Assembly: GCA_023101725.1 (NCBI GenBank)
Contig: JALJCO010010476.1
Coordinates: 2,731,001 to 2,795,000, forward strand
From: Atherinomorus stipes
Lineage: Eukaryota; Chordata; Actinopteri; Atheriniformes; Atherinidae
Direction: 5' to 3'
DNA: 64,000 nucleotides
Made by a program: the position numbers and the translations under genes. Positions 24,361 to 36,721 of this stretch are shown here, piece after piece (within the stretch, counting starts at the first letter, position 1; every line of letters begins with the position of its first letter). The notes under the pieces were generated by a model, which ran no database searches, was not told where the DNA came from, and saw only the letters and a list, made by a program, of their open reading frames with translations.

Positions 24361-25372
24361 TTTTTGTCATGAATGTAAGCCATATCAAAGCGCGGACCAT
24401 TGTTGTTGTTTTTGTTAACATATAACTATTATTCTATCTACATTTAGATTAAACTTATTACATTTCCTTGCAATTTACCATCCCATTCTTCATTTCATGA
24501 TTTAATAAACCAGGTTCATTTTAATCAGTTTATCCCCATTTTCATTGATTACTATGTTACTTGTATGCCTTAGCCATTCAAAAGATTTTGAGCTTTCATT
24601 AAAATAAATCTTAATATTGTAAAAGTTCAGCAAGATTTTGTACACAGTTCCTTCCTGTCAGGATTGATAAAGCCATATATAAAGTTACATTTTTTAAAAT
24701 TGCCAAGAAACTATCAATCACTGCCTAAAGTTTTAAACCCAAAGACATCAGCAAAAACAAATGTCTTCCTTTGAAATCTGATTACATTTAAGCACCTAAA
24801 AAATAGGGTGATACATCTTGAAAAGCTGCAATTTCTAAACAGTAAAAGGTGACACTTTTGTCTGAAATATTTTTTGGTAAGATGCAGGGCTTATAACCCT
24901 GCTACAGTATAATCAACAATTAGGTGAATACTTGTATGCACATTTCTTCATAACAACACTAAGATCGGGTTTCTAAAGATTTAGAGCATGTTTATAAGCG
25001 TCATGATATGAAATTAGCTGTGCAACACTGTAGGTGAACTGTGGATAAGCTTAGTTTTACCTGACAGAAAACAGTAGTCCTGTTAAATGTATAGGCTATC
25101 CAAATCCTTCAATTGTACCAATCGTGTGCCAAACATTAGACCGTTTAATTTAAGGCTAGTCACTGAAGTTGAACTGTTATTATGCACAGTGGGGCCTCAC
25201 ATTATGCTGCTGTTTTGAAATACTGTTTTTGAAAAAAAGAAGAATTAAAAAAAAGAAAGAAAAAAATCAAACTAATTAGGGGATTAAACTCACTCACAAA
25301 TAAATAACAGCACCCCTGTAATTTAGCTGAGATGATAATGGGTATTATCTCTCGACAGTGACTAGGAACACC

Positions 25373-25378
25373 TATAAA
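25373..25378 (+). promoter_or_regulatory. TATA box of the first astacin gene
   Basis: TATAAA sits 62 bases upstream of the start codon, placing the transcription start about 30 bases before the ATG. Strong TATA boxes fit stage- or tissue-restricted genes such as secreted astacins. Confidence 0.6.
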
Positions 25379-25434
25379 GCTGCGAGTTAGTGTGTGTCAA
25401 ATAGCAACACTGAAGACATATCTGGCTGGCAAAG

Positions 25435-27144
25435 ATGGAGCAGATTATCCTCTTGTGTGTGCTTTCCACTGTTCTCTCAGCTGTGCATGCTCAGGTAAAT
25501 ATGCATGGATGTAGGGCTAGAATGAAATCTTTACATGAACAGAACTGCTGTAATTTTTTTCCTGGTTTCGTTGCAGAAATTTTTGCTGAGCCCAAAATGG
25601 GTTCCCGTTGGCTATAGAGGTAAATGCGACATATTTTCTGCGTTTGTATATGTGTGACTGGAGTGGTGGCACTCATACTGATTTACTCTTCTTTTCAAGA
25701 ACGTGAAGGGCACAATGATGGAACAGCAATGGATAAAATCATCAAAGCTAATGAGATCCACGGTGAGCTACATGAAATTTATCGGTTTCTTTGAAGTTTT
25801 CACAGCATCATGTAAAATATTAACTTCTGTTGCCTTATCCTGAATTATTTCATTTGCGCTGGTTTCTGTCAGCCACCCGAATCATAGACGGCACTACCAC
25901 ACTCAGAGAGGGGGACATTGCTGTTTCCTCGGGAAGACGCTCCAAAGTCTGCTTTGCTCGGAGCTGCCTCTGGTCTAAATCAGTGGATGGACATGTCTAT
26001 ATTGCGTACACACTCTCACCTGAGTACTGTATGTTGTCTCAGTATTTGATAAATTCAGTGTGTTACAGCTTTATAGTCTTTGAGCTTCACTAACTTTGCA
26101 TTAAAACATTTCCAAACTGTCTCCTCTGCAACTTCTCAAAACAAATTAACAGCTGAGATTGACATTAAGCTGATAAAGAAAGGAATGGAAAACATAGAGG
26201 ATGGCACCTGTGTGCGCTTTGTTCCTCGGACTCACCAGAGAGACTACGTTGACATCCAGCCAAAGTCTGGGTGAGGGTTGTTGCTACAAAGTTTGATCTC
26301 ACAATTTAGCAAAACGTTTGTCTGTGTAAAAGAGATGTTTTCTTCACTTTCCTCTTGCTGTGTGTGCGTGTGTGAATCAAGGTGTTGGTCCTACCTTGGT
26401 GCTCGTGGTGGAAGACAAACTGTCTCTCTCCAGATCCCTGACTGCATGCAGGTGGGAGTGATTTCCCATGAATTCATGCACGCTCTGGGCTTTGTGCACG
26501 AGCAGTCCCGCTTTGACCGGGACAACTACATCACCATCATGTGGCCAAACATTTGGAGAGGTAATTTCAGAGCACTTTGTGCAGTGAAATCCTAACTTTA
26601 TTTCTACATGAGTTTTCAAAGCAGAGATTTCTCATTTTGTATACAAGAATGCAAAAACAAAACAATAAATATAAAAAATAATAATTTAAGTGTTTCTATC
26701 TTCTCCAACAGATCGACTGAGAAACTTTGAGAAGTTTAAGACTGACAGTATGGACCTTCCATATGACTTTAGCTCAATCATGCACTTTGGGATGTAAGTA
26801 AGATTTTGCACATTGCTCTCTAAATATATTTTAATTTGGTTTGTGAATTTATTTTGAAATATCTAATGATTAGGTATGCCTACTCTCTGGGTGGAGAACC
26901 AACCATCGTTCCTAAGAACAACAAGAACATAAAGCTCGGCCAGGCATCGAGTCTCAGTCACATTGACAAGCTGAAAATCAACAGACTTTATCAATGCGGT
27001 CAGTAACGAACACTGTGAACTAACCTTCAGCAGGTATTTCAAAGCTGCTAATCATTAAGCAAAATGGGCATATAGTACAAGACATGTTTTAATGAAGATT
27101 TTTTTGTCTTTCTTTCTCTCTCTGCAGCTGTCACAGATGATTAG
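25435..27144 (+). CDS. Six-cysteine astacin (M12A) metalloprotease, hatching-enzyme-like, copy 1
   Basis: A secreted zinc endopeptidase of the astacin family. Exons: 25435-25494, 25577-25619, 25700-25762, 25873-26028, 26153-26270, 26382-26560, 26712-26793, 26874-26998, 27128-27144; 280 codons. A signal peptide of about 20 residues ends near HAQ. A short propeptide carries the EGDI sequence with the aspartate switch Asp70. The catalytic domain has the zinc site HEFMHALGFVHE at 176-187 and the Met-turn SIMHFGMY at 228-235. Beyond the usual cysteines there is an N-terminal pair in VCFARSCLW, which marks the teleost c6ast/hatching-enzyme group. There are no CUB or EGF domains. All key residues are present, so it is probably active. 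Polyadenylation signal AATAAA at 27227-27232. It could be a low choriolytic enzyme-type gene, a c6ast or a nephrosin relative; I cannot separate these. Confidence 0.92.
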
Positions 27145-28102
27145 AAACAAGTTGGAGCTGAAGTGAAGCAAGAGTCCCCTGATAGCCATTATAATCAAAT
27201 GCAGTTAAATTGTGTCAACAATTTCAAATAAAGACTGATTCAAGCTTTCTTTTAGCACTTCCTTTGTTTGCACGTGCTTGTGTTTATTTAAACATACAAT
27301 GCTGAACCAATTGTGAATGAAAACTGTTGTAAACTTCTGCTGTTGCAAACAGAAATGAGTTGAAAATGAGATATTCTAGTCTGAATTGGTTATTCAAATT
27401 TCCCGACTCAGCCAATATAATCAAAATGACCATGAATCAGCAGATCCAGCTGGCATTCATATGACAAAACCATGTCAAAGTGTAGGGGAATTGATCACAT
27501 AATAAAGGGGTAAAGGATAAATAAATAGTTTTTTCCACTGGCTATATAAGAAACAATTAATGTGAGTAGACACGAATATGTCCATATTTAAAACTGTGTA
27601 CCCTTAACTGATACATTCAGATATTAAATAGTGCTAATATACCTGCAGTAACCATAAAGAGAACATATCACTAACTGCTAATATGTCAGTGTTTGCCCAT
27701 CAAAATTACACCTTTTATAGAAATAGAAATAATATTTGGGGAAGGATCAGATCTGATTTTATATGTTTACCCATGTTACCAAATGACTGTTGTTGTTATC
27801 ATCTGATAGTATATCACAAAATCACTGGTTGCTAGTTCAGTCAGACTGAAATTGCTGGTCTGTTGGGCTGGGCGTGCAGTTACTCTTATAGCAATTGCTG
27901 AGTTGTTGCACATCAGATAGCCAAACACCTTTAAGTGTCTCATTTCTGAAAGTGCTGAGTAATGAAGGTCAGCATCAGGACCACCTGTTACGGATCAGTA
28001 GTGGACTTGAGTAAATTACACCACTGGATGATGAAAGGTCTTGACCGTGCTTCATCACAGAAAAGGGGTCCAATCAGTACAGAGCAGCGGAGGAGAAGAG
28101 GG

Positions 28103-28108
28103 TATATA
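28103..28108 (+). promoter_or_regulatory. TATA-like box of the second astacin gene
   Basis: TATATA lies 90 bases upstream of the start codon of the second astacin gene, followed by a plausible short 5' UTR. The spacing resembles that of the upstream copy, though the sequence is a weaker TATA match. Confidence 0.5.
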
Positions 28109-28192
28109 GATTCAGTGGAGGTTGGGACTTCACTGAGCTTTTGAATTGGAAGACGGTAAACTGAAACAGGTGGACAAATCTTTAACGTAACC

Positions 28193-29787
28193 ATGCCTGC
28201 CGCCATCGTGCTTCTCAGTATCTTGTTTGGCCTGCTTACCCAGGTGGATCTGCTACCTGTAAAAGTGAGTATCAAGACAAAATGTTATAGATAATGATGC
28301 ATTTGAACTTTTTAAGTTTTTGCCACAGAAATATATTAATATGCACTTTTGTATGACAGAATTCAACTGAAGCACATGAGGGAAAATTGAGGCTGAAGAG
28401 GAAATACTCAGGTGAACTCTTAGAAGAAGCATTTCAGTGATAACTGTTTTGAGAATACAAAATGATTGACATAAGCATTTTTCTTTCTATCCATGAGTAG
28501 ATGAAATAACAGACCGTGATGAAATGACTGCAATGGATCAGATCCTGGAAGTCAATAGCAGTAAGTGAGCTGTAGATTCTATCATACTGTGTTGATTTAA
28601 ATTTTCGTTAAGTATCCTGAACTTTGTTAAATGCTTGTTTTCTCATCAGGGCTACGAGCTCCCAGAGGACTGTCATTCAGAGAAGGAGATATAGCCTTCT
28701 CATATGTACGGAGTGCTATAAACTGCCCTGGCAATGCCTGTCTGTGGCCTAAATCAGTTGATGGATTTGTTTATGTGCCTTACATCGTCTCTCCACTTTA
28801 TGGTAGGAATTGTCATTTTTAATTTAATCGTCATATTTTAAGAGATGTTACAAAGCTGCAAGCTTTTTTCCCTTTTTCTCTTCTGTAGATGACATGGATA
28901 GAATCACCATAGAAACTGGGATGCAGGACATTTCCTCTGGAACATGCATCAAATTTGTTGCTCGCACTCATGAGGCTAACTTTCTTGATATTCAGCCCAG
29001 ATATGGGTAAGAATGGCTCCTGCTTGTGGCATCTTATGTTGTAATTTTGCATTGTGGTGGAATATTCACTGTAATTTACTCTGTACTCCTAAGCTGCTGG
29101 TCGTTTTTGGGGCAGACTGGAGGAAGTCAGACCCTGTCTTTGCAGTCTCCTGGGTGTATGTGGTCAGGAGTTGCTGCTCACGAGTTCATGCATGCTCTTG
29201 GCTTTGTGCATGAACAGTCACGGTCAGACCGAGACCACTATGTCACAATTGTGTGGAAAAACATAATGCCAGGTTAGGATGAATGACCCATTTCCCAACA
29301 TGATGTTGATCACGATCATAAGATGATTGATTTGATTACATTTGTAAAAATCTAAATTAAACTTTTGTTCTCTCTCTGTTTTGGCAGATCATATACACAA
29401 CTTCAGGAAACAGGTGACAAACAATCTCAATAGCCCATACGACTACAGCTCTGTCATGCATTATGGACGGTGAGCTGCTTTTTAAGGCAACATGATCATA
29501 GGTATTGTGTTAATGCCGGGTCATCTCACTACTACATAATTTACGCTTCTTTGTAAAAAAATACAGATATGCCTTTTCTGAAGATGGTGGACCAACAATC
29601 ATCCCTAAACCAGATCCTTACATTCCCATTGGCCAGAGAGATGGACCAAGTGCCCTTGATCTTCATAAAATTAATGTCCTATATGACTGTGGTAAGCAAC
29701 AAAGACACCAATGGGTGTTGATAAAATAAGCATAGCTGATTACTGATTTAAATCTCTGTGTTCCCCACTTTAGGTGCCAATGAATGA
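28193..29787 (+). CDS. Six-cysteine astacin (M12A) metalloprotease, hatching-enzyme-like, copy 2
   Basis: Tandem paralogue of the gene just upstream, same strand, about 1 kb away. Exons: 28193-28264, 28360-28411, 28501-28560, 28650-28802, 28889-29006, 29094-29272, 29388-29469, 29567-29691, 29774-29787; 284 codons. Intron phases (0,1,1,1,2,1,2,1) and five of the nine exon lengths (118, 179, 82, 125 and 60, the last shifted) match or nearly match copy 1. It has a signal peptide, a basic KRKY stretch in the propeptide, the FREGDI aspartate switch (Asp75), an N-terminal cysteine pair in NCPGNACLW, the zinc site HEFMHALGFVHE at 181-192 and the Met-turn SVMHYGRY. The mature domain begins after the switch. 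Polyadenylation signal AATAAA at 30066-30071. Probably an active secreted protease; substrate and tissue are unknown. Confidence 0.92.
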
Positions 29788-31916
29788 AGGAATTCAAACA
29801 TTTACTGTCAGGTCCCGCCGGCTGTGGAAAATAGTTCATTATAACTTGAGAAGATAATATGTGGAACATTAATTTAAGCTGTTTGATGTTTCTATTGCTA
29901 TTTGTCTTTATTTTCATCACAACTAGTCTTTTTTATAACTGTTTTTTTTTTTTTTTAGATTGTGTCAATTTGTAGATTGTGTTCCTTAATGTTGTAATAT
30001 AGTATATTGATTGCCATCAAATTCTCTGACTACTTATCAGATAAAAGCTGCATTTCTCTAATATGAATAAAATGCCAAGCATGAATACAGAAGTCTCTTG
30101 GATTATTGCATTCAGTCTCTAAATCAGTTTGCACTGCCCATTCTCAGAATAAAAAAAGAATTGACAGGTCATGTTGTGATCTATTTTACACATTGCTCCA
30201 TCTCAGTTATGAAAAATCCTGCCTCAGTCTTGCTCATTAGTTTTTCAGATTGCTTTCAAGGGAAATGTACAATCTTAACTGAATATCAGACTAAGGTGAG
30301 TTTTTATTGTTCAGAAATAAACTAACTTGTTTCACATTATGTTGATTCTTGCAGATTCAAAATTACTCTGATGAGTTTTACAAATGTTTATTTTGAAGTT
30401 GGCTGAAAAGCTATTTTATGGACATATACAGTATAATATTGATATGAATATAAAACTTGTGCCCATTTTTGTGTCCCACATTTCTTATTATAGGCTATAT
30501 TTACTAGATGTCTGAGAGATAAATAAATTGCAAAGGTGACACAGGATTTTTCTTAATTATTCTTAACCAATAAATATCATGATTAAGTCTCCCTACTGTG
30601 CCAAGACTTGATGATAAAATTCATATCACACTGATTAGCACCTTGCTCCATAAAAACTCATTTTGTTTCTGGATATATGTACAATCATAACAATAAAGTT
30701 TTTTTTTTTTTGCATCACAACATTTGTAAGATTCTCTGATTTATAATGTAAATAAACAATGTCTAAACCAGTCACAATTCCCACAACAAACATATATCGC
30801 TATCGAATCGTTAATTATGGGTGTGTACCAAACCATGATCACCATGTATCGAATTTTGAACAATACAGAATTTTTTTTGTTTATTCCATCAACTTGTTTT
30901 CTGACGATGAGCTCTGTATTAAAAATTTAGTAGATCTGCATTCAACTACTCATTCGATTACAGTCAGGTCCAGTGTTTGGAACTGCTTTGGTCTTCATGT
31001 TAAGTATGACTCTGATTGTAAGCAATTGTGGACAAAAGTCTATTTATTTTTGTGTTGAAAAAATATCAACACATAACACTAAAGTGTCAAACCAAACCAT
31101 GAATTTTTTGTATTGCTGCATTTTATACTGTATATACTTCTATCTATCTATACACACACACATAATTACATAAATGAGCAATTGCAGTAAAAAAAAGAAA
31201 AAAAAAGAAAAAAAAAGAAATATTTAGCCTACAATATAGAGTTAAGTGATCAGGCTTTGAAGTTATTTTTTTTAGTTGGCTTCAAAACTAAATTTAAATT
31301 ACAAAAAGGAATCAAAATGATTGAATTAGTTTATGAAAATATATTTCAAGTGGGAATTTTTAAATCAAAGATAAAGATTAAAAGAAAAAATTGTGGAAAA
31401 TTTCATGAGGGTAAAAATTCTCAAAAATCCAAGCACCCCAATTTATCAGCTAGATCACATTATCACAATTAGTTTAGTCAGATTTTGTTCGCTATTTTGC
31501 CTACATTTTAAGTAAGGATATGTTATATATGCAATAAACAACAACAAACAAATAAATATAAATGGCAGCTTACTTTCATGTCCAAGTTGCAAAAAGTAAG
31601 CTTAACTTTGACACATAACAACAGTAATAATGCACGTGGTGGCTGTATATCTTCTAATTTCTGCCGTAGTGTCTTCTCTAAATATGAATGTTTGTTTTTG
31701 AGCTTTGAGCAATCAAGTCAAAGAAAAAAAATACTGATGCATGGCTGTTATGAGTGGCGGTGTCTGCTAGCAGGATGATACGTGTCCCTCATGCAGCAAG
31801 GGAGGAATTTAAGGGAGGAGCTACGTTTACGTTCACCAAATTTAAGTTGTTAGCTTAGCTGGTTAGCACTAGGATAATATATCTGCCAGTAAAAGATAGT
31901 TACTATAATAAAAAAA
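29788..31916. other. Intergenic region between the astacin pair and tra2b
   Basis: It holds the 3' UTR of the second astacin gene, then A/T-rich sequence with a (AAAAAAG)-like purine run at about 31191-31218 and a stretch around 30780-30860 with TATCGAATCGTTAAT that may be a decayed transposon end. The last ~100 bases should be the tra2b promoter and 5' UTR. No coding exon recognised. Confidence 0.6.
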
Positions 31917-34900
31917 ATGAGTGATGATTACAAGGGCCGGGTATGTATTAACTTAATTGCAATTTTGCAATGTTTTCAATGCATGCAGCACATGAATGAT
32001 CTTGTAATGTCTTTGTAATTGCAAAATTAACTGTATTTGTATTGCGTCGGCTAACGCTGATTTCTTTGCTAGTTTGTCGCCGTTAAAACATTACACACCG
32101 TCTCCCCTTCCCCCCTCATGCTGCATAAACAAATATATATTTTTTAAAATGAGTTTATAATAGCTGTATAAATAAAGAACAAATGGCAGCGTCTCTTGCT
32201 AATTTTAGCTAGCTGACTAATGCTAGCTTCTTAGTGGTAGCTAGGCCCCATACGAACATGGATTTCGTTGCGAAGCAAAAAAGACTTCAGTGTTGACAAA
32301 AGCATAAGCCACCAAAAAACAAAAATAAAACATAAAACAGTAATTTAAAGTTGGACCACAAGAATTGTTGACCTTAACATTAATTATTTTGAAATTAACT
32401 CGCTACGTTTACGTTTGCCTGCTAACACAGGCAACTTTTTTTTTTTTTTTTTAAATCTATACTTGAATATGGTTGTGTAAAATATGGAAAGGGACATACT
32501 AGAATATCGTTTTGATGTCCACGGACACTTCCCAAAACATTGCTTGCTTATCAAACGCATTTTTGTAATGTTATCTTTGTGGGCTACAATTTGAGACTTA
32601 ATAAACATGTCGTTTGCATGATGTGGCTTAAAATGGCAAATCGGCGTAGAAAATTAAAATCTTGTTGCGTTCATTGTCCCAGAAGCGACACACTAGATCA
32701 AAATAGATAATCACTTTGAATTAAACGACCTCAAGGTCCCTTTTCATTCATTTGTATTCACTCACACTCTTAGCCTGCATGTGTCATTGCAAAACTGACT
32801 TCCACATTTTAATCAGCCTGTACAGTAGGTTTTATTCATGCCCCGGTCAGTTGGCTACGTTTACAGTGTGTTGCAGTTTAGAAACCACTCTGCAGTAACA
32901 CACCTCATTTGCACAGTCCTGTTGACGGCAAAAAGCTTTGAAATTTGGTTTGCATCATTTGGCTCAATCAATAGTTTGAAGTGCATAGAGGGCAGCTGGC
33001 AAATTTGGTTTAGTGGTACAACTTGCTGAGCCTAAGAAAGTAAAGACTTTTTGCATATTATTCTTTGAAAATATGTTTACATGCTGTGATTCTTTGGGTA
33101 CGTACTCAAGATAATTTCTTCTAGTGCAAACTGTGCATAAATTAGCCCGATGAACCTTCAATGTGTTCACTGTTGGCAAAGCTGCATGTTCTGGACTTGT
33201 AAGGTCTTGTGATAAAGGTAAATACAAATCAATGACAGCTGCATCTTGAGGTCGTTTTATTCATTTATTTTCATTTATTTTTCTTTTTTTTTTTGGACCT
33301 AAATATAGTCTATTCAGTATATTGTTGTGACTATTTCTTTATTTTCAGAGAGGGGATAGAGGGTGGGTTTGAGCTAATTTTGTGACTGATTTGTTCACAT
33401 TCAGTGGTTTAATATACACTTTGATAGGGAAAGGTTAGGTAAATGGAGTTGGACAGAAATCAAATTCACTCTATTGACAAAAAAAAGAAGTTTTTTGAGA
33501 AATTAAATGAGGAAATTATATCTTTTTATATTGACAGATAATATTTTGTCACATGCTGTGGAGATGTACAGTACGGGCTGAAAGTTTAGACACACTCCCA
33601 TTATAGATAGAAAAAAATCATCTGTCAGTAAAATATTTTAAATTGACTAAATTAATGATAACATTTTGAAAAAAATCATGACATTGATTTTGAATTTTAG
33701 TTTAACAAAAATATCTAAAACAAACAAACAAAAACATAAAACAAGCATGATGGGGCTCCTGAACTAAAACGGTATTAAGCAATACTTTGAGGCAATCTAC
33801 ACTCAAGTGTTTTCTGTAACGTCCAATCAGATTTCTGCACCTGTTGACAGGTATTTTCCACTGTTAATGAGCAAGGTGCTCTAATTGGTCTGGGATAGTT
33901 GTATTTATTTTAAAATTATTTTTAGAACTACAATTCAAAATCAATGTTTTATTTTACTAAATTATAATTTATTTTCTTAGTTATTTCTTGTTTTTAAGTT
34001 TCTTGATATATGAATTACTATTGTGAATTTAGCCATTAATTTAATGGGTGTGTGTCTAAACTTTTGGCTTGTTCTGTACATCAGTATGCACCTTTTACTT
34101 TTGTGTTTTTTTTGTTTGTTTTTTTTTATGCAGACACTCTTGTGTGTCTGTCAGGTAAAGCCATAGATGTGCTTACAAACTTACCTTCAAGGTTGTGCAG
34201 TCTTTTTAAAGATTGTACCATGCTTTTTTTTTTTTTTTTTTTGCACACTTGGCTTTTATGCTTCTGAAAATGAGATCTTAAAGTCTATTGTGACACAAAC
34301 GGTGCATATTGAACCACTAAAAGTGAAATATACATGAAACTGAACATTTGTAAGCATTCCCATTCATGTCATAAGATTATTTTTACATATTAAAATATGA
34401 ATGAGCGTGCCCTTTTAATTGTAGTCATATATTCTTCATCCTTTTCTTTTCCATTAAGGTTAAGGTTGGACGAAGAAAATGCAGAAGAAGTCTCATGTCC
34501 ACTTTATTTTCAAAAATATGAAGCTCACTTGTGTGAAGCTGAATTGTTGAATGCATGCTAAAACATGAGGCGGAAAGAAGTATTGGCAATGTGTGAGAAG
34601 GGGGAAGTCGAAGATGTAAGAAAATTGAAGAAAGAAGAATAATGTGAAGTAATGAAGTTAAAGAAATGAAGTTAAGGAAGTTATCTGGATGAGGTCACTG
34701 CGCTAAGTAATCCTCTGGTCTGTTTGTCAAATGCGTGCATGCACACATTAATTTAAATCATTGCAATATTAAGTCACAGCTGACAGCTTTCTGTTTATTC
34801 ACCATGATGGCTAAGTAATTATATTGATTAATGTAATCTCATAGATGTCATACTTTCCATGCCTATACCAAATAGCATTAGCCTGCAGTCTTTATTTACA

Positions 34901-36721
34901 TTTCTAAATATTGTTTCTTTTCTATGCTATTCTCAGAATAGCTTTAATTCTTTTCCATATAAAGTTTTCCTTATGAATTTCTGCATTTATCACCTCATCT
35001 GTTCTGATAATGTATATCTGTTGGTGTGTGTGGTTCATTCAGGAGTCTCGCTCCGCATCCCGGAGCTTGAGTCCACGAGGCTCTGGGAAGTCAGAGAGCC
35101 GCTCCCCAGCTCGTTCTCCTGCTCATTCAAGAGATGGCTCCCACCACTCCCGCTCTAAATCTTGGTCTCGGTCCAGGTCCAGGTCCAAATCAGGGTGATT
35201 GACACTTCTTTTAAAGCTTCTTTGGCCTCCAAATATGAAGATGCTGGTTTGTCGTATGAAGCGGTTGAAGAATTGGGTGGAAATGGCAGTAAGCCCATGA
35301 TGATTTGTAAACGTTCTTTCTGTCTCTCCAGCTCCCATTCACGTGGCTCACGCAGACACTACAGCCGATCTCAATCCCGCTCCCGCTCTAGATCCCATCA
35401 TCGCCGATCTCGCAGTAGGTCCTACAGCGGAGAGCGTCGACGCAGAAGCCACAGTCACTCACCCATGTCCAACCGCCGCAGGCACATTGGCAACCGCGTA
35501 TGTGCACATTAAACACCACCTGTATCCTCAAACAATATCTGAACACTAATCTTAATTTGAAAAATTGCTCTGGTTCTGCTCAAATTTATAAGTTCTGCAT
35601 TTCATCTAAAAAGGGAAACTTGTGTTTGATAACTTATGTACGGTATAAGAAAGTAATCACCTTCAAACCTTTTATATCTTTGAAACTGCAGGCTAATCCA
35701 GATCCAACCTGCTGCCTGGGAGTGTTTGGCCTAAGCCTATACACAACAGAGAGGGATCTCAGGGATGTCTTCTCTAAATATGGCCCCCTGGCAGATGTCT
35801 CTATTGTGTACGACCAGCAGTCAAGGCGCTCAAGGGGCTTTGCTTTTGTTTACTTCGAAAACACAAATGATGCTAAAGAGGTACAAGAGTGCATGCGAAC
35901 GAAAGCCCATCAAAGATGTTATTAAGAAAATATTCCCCTGGTCTGCAGATGCAATTAATGTTTATTTACCGTCAGGCAAAGGAGCGAGCCAATGGGATGG
36001 AGCTGGATGGTCGCAGAATCAGGGTGGATTTTTCCATCACAAAAAGGCCTCATACCCCAACGCCTGGAATCTACATGGGACGGCCCACATAGTGAGTCCT
36101 GGCTGTTAGTGTGGAGTTATTAGATCTGTTGAAATCTGTTATTAATATCTATGGCTAATCCATCCCAGTTAAAGATTGTTTGTGAGGGCCCTCAATAAGA
36201 TTGTTCTAAATCTTTTCTGTACATCTCACTCATTAGGAAATTTGAGTAAAGCTTCATGTTCTCTTGCAGTGGTGGAGGTGGTCCCAGTGGTCCCCGACGC
36301 AACTCGCGTGATTATGATCGTGGCTATGATCGCGGGTACGATAGAGACGGCTACGATCGCTACGACGACCGGGGTTACTACAGATCATATAGGTGACAGT
36401 CTGTTTGCTTGCAACTCCGCAGTGTCATTGGACATTTGATTCCCAATTCAGGCTGTTTTTGTTCATTTTTCTTTAGTGTCGTTGAGAAAATTGGACAGAA
36501 AGGAATACTGTTTATTTTTCTGTTTCAGACGGCGATCTCCATCTCCATACTACAGGACAACGTACAGGTCTCGGTCAAGATCCCGATCTTATTCTCCCCG
36601 TAAGGCCTTTTCATGAAAGATCATTTTTAAATATTCACTGTGTGATTGAGGCATGTACAACTTTGTCATTTGTTCAGATGTGTCTTATAAATGTTTTGTT
36701 TTTTTCTCAGGGCGATATTGA
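31917..36721 (+). CDS. tra2b: Transformer-2 beta splicing regulator
   Basis: A nuclear SR-like protein that binds GAA-rich exonic enhancers and promotes exon inclusion. Coding exons: 31917-31940 (8 codons, MSDDYKGR), 35043-35194, 35332-35497, 35692-35880, 35976-36091, 36270-36392, 36529-36599, 36711-36721; 283 codons against about 288 in human. Layout: RS domain 1 (~9-114), an RRM with RNP2 LGVFGL (123-128) and RNP1 RGFAFVYF (162-169), the TRA2-specific linker [18 protein letters not shown], a Gly/Tyr/Asp/Arg-rich stretch with repeated [10 protein letters not shown], and RS domain 2 ending [33 protein letters not shown] wording in the RRM and VDFSITKRP favour the beta paralogue over alpha. 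Possible polyadenylation signals are ATTAAA at 37554-37559 and AATAAA at 37911-37916. igf2bp2 follows on the same strand. Confidence 0.94.
33569..34076. mobile_element. Tc1/mariner-type MITE, copy B, in tra2b intron 1
   Basis: About 508 bp, flanked by TA (33567-33568 and 34077-34078). The left end CAGTACGGGCTGAAAGTTTA and the right end, which reads CAGAACAAGCCAAAAGTTTA on the other strand, are terminal inverted repeats that continue into GACACAC. There is no transposase ORF. The body matches the copy near 21.2-21.6 kb. Confidence 0.88.
34459..34706 (+). other. tra2b: Probable tra2b poison exon (non-coding, stop-containing)
   Basis: Intron 1 of tra2b contains a purine-rich block packed with GAA triplets (for example GCAGAAGAAG, GAAGAAAGAAGAA and GTTAAAGAAATGAAG), the motif TRA2 itself binds. 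An acceptor TTTTCCATTAAG precedes 34459, and a second possible one precedes 34465. Candidate donors are GTAAGA at 34616 and GTAATC at 34707. Joined to the first coding exon in phase 0, the frame hits TGA at 34519-34521. TRA2B in mammals is known to carry an ultraconserved stop-containing exon in this place that lets the protein lower its own level. The exact ends here are my inference. Confidence 0.8.

Larger units (their letters stand above)
18368..25434. other. Intergenic, transposon-rich region between ankzf1 and the astacin genes
   Basis: Apart from the elements and the tRNA listed separately, I see no coding exon. The first ~200 bases upstream of the ankzf1 ATG should contain its promoter, bounded by a transposon. 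The remainder is A/T-rich with CA runs (about 23200-23230) and homopolymers. Confidence 0.65.

Noticed and set aside
24150..24425. Overlapping poly-Thr, poly-Ser and poly-Leu ORFs
   Set aside because: Translations of the TAG/TTA trinucleotide repeat.
35123..35338. Minus-strand ORF with repeated Asp-Leu-Asp
   Set aside because: Antisense shadow of the RS-domain exon of tra2b.
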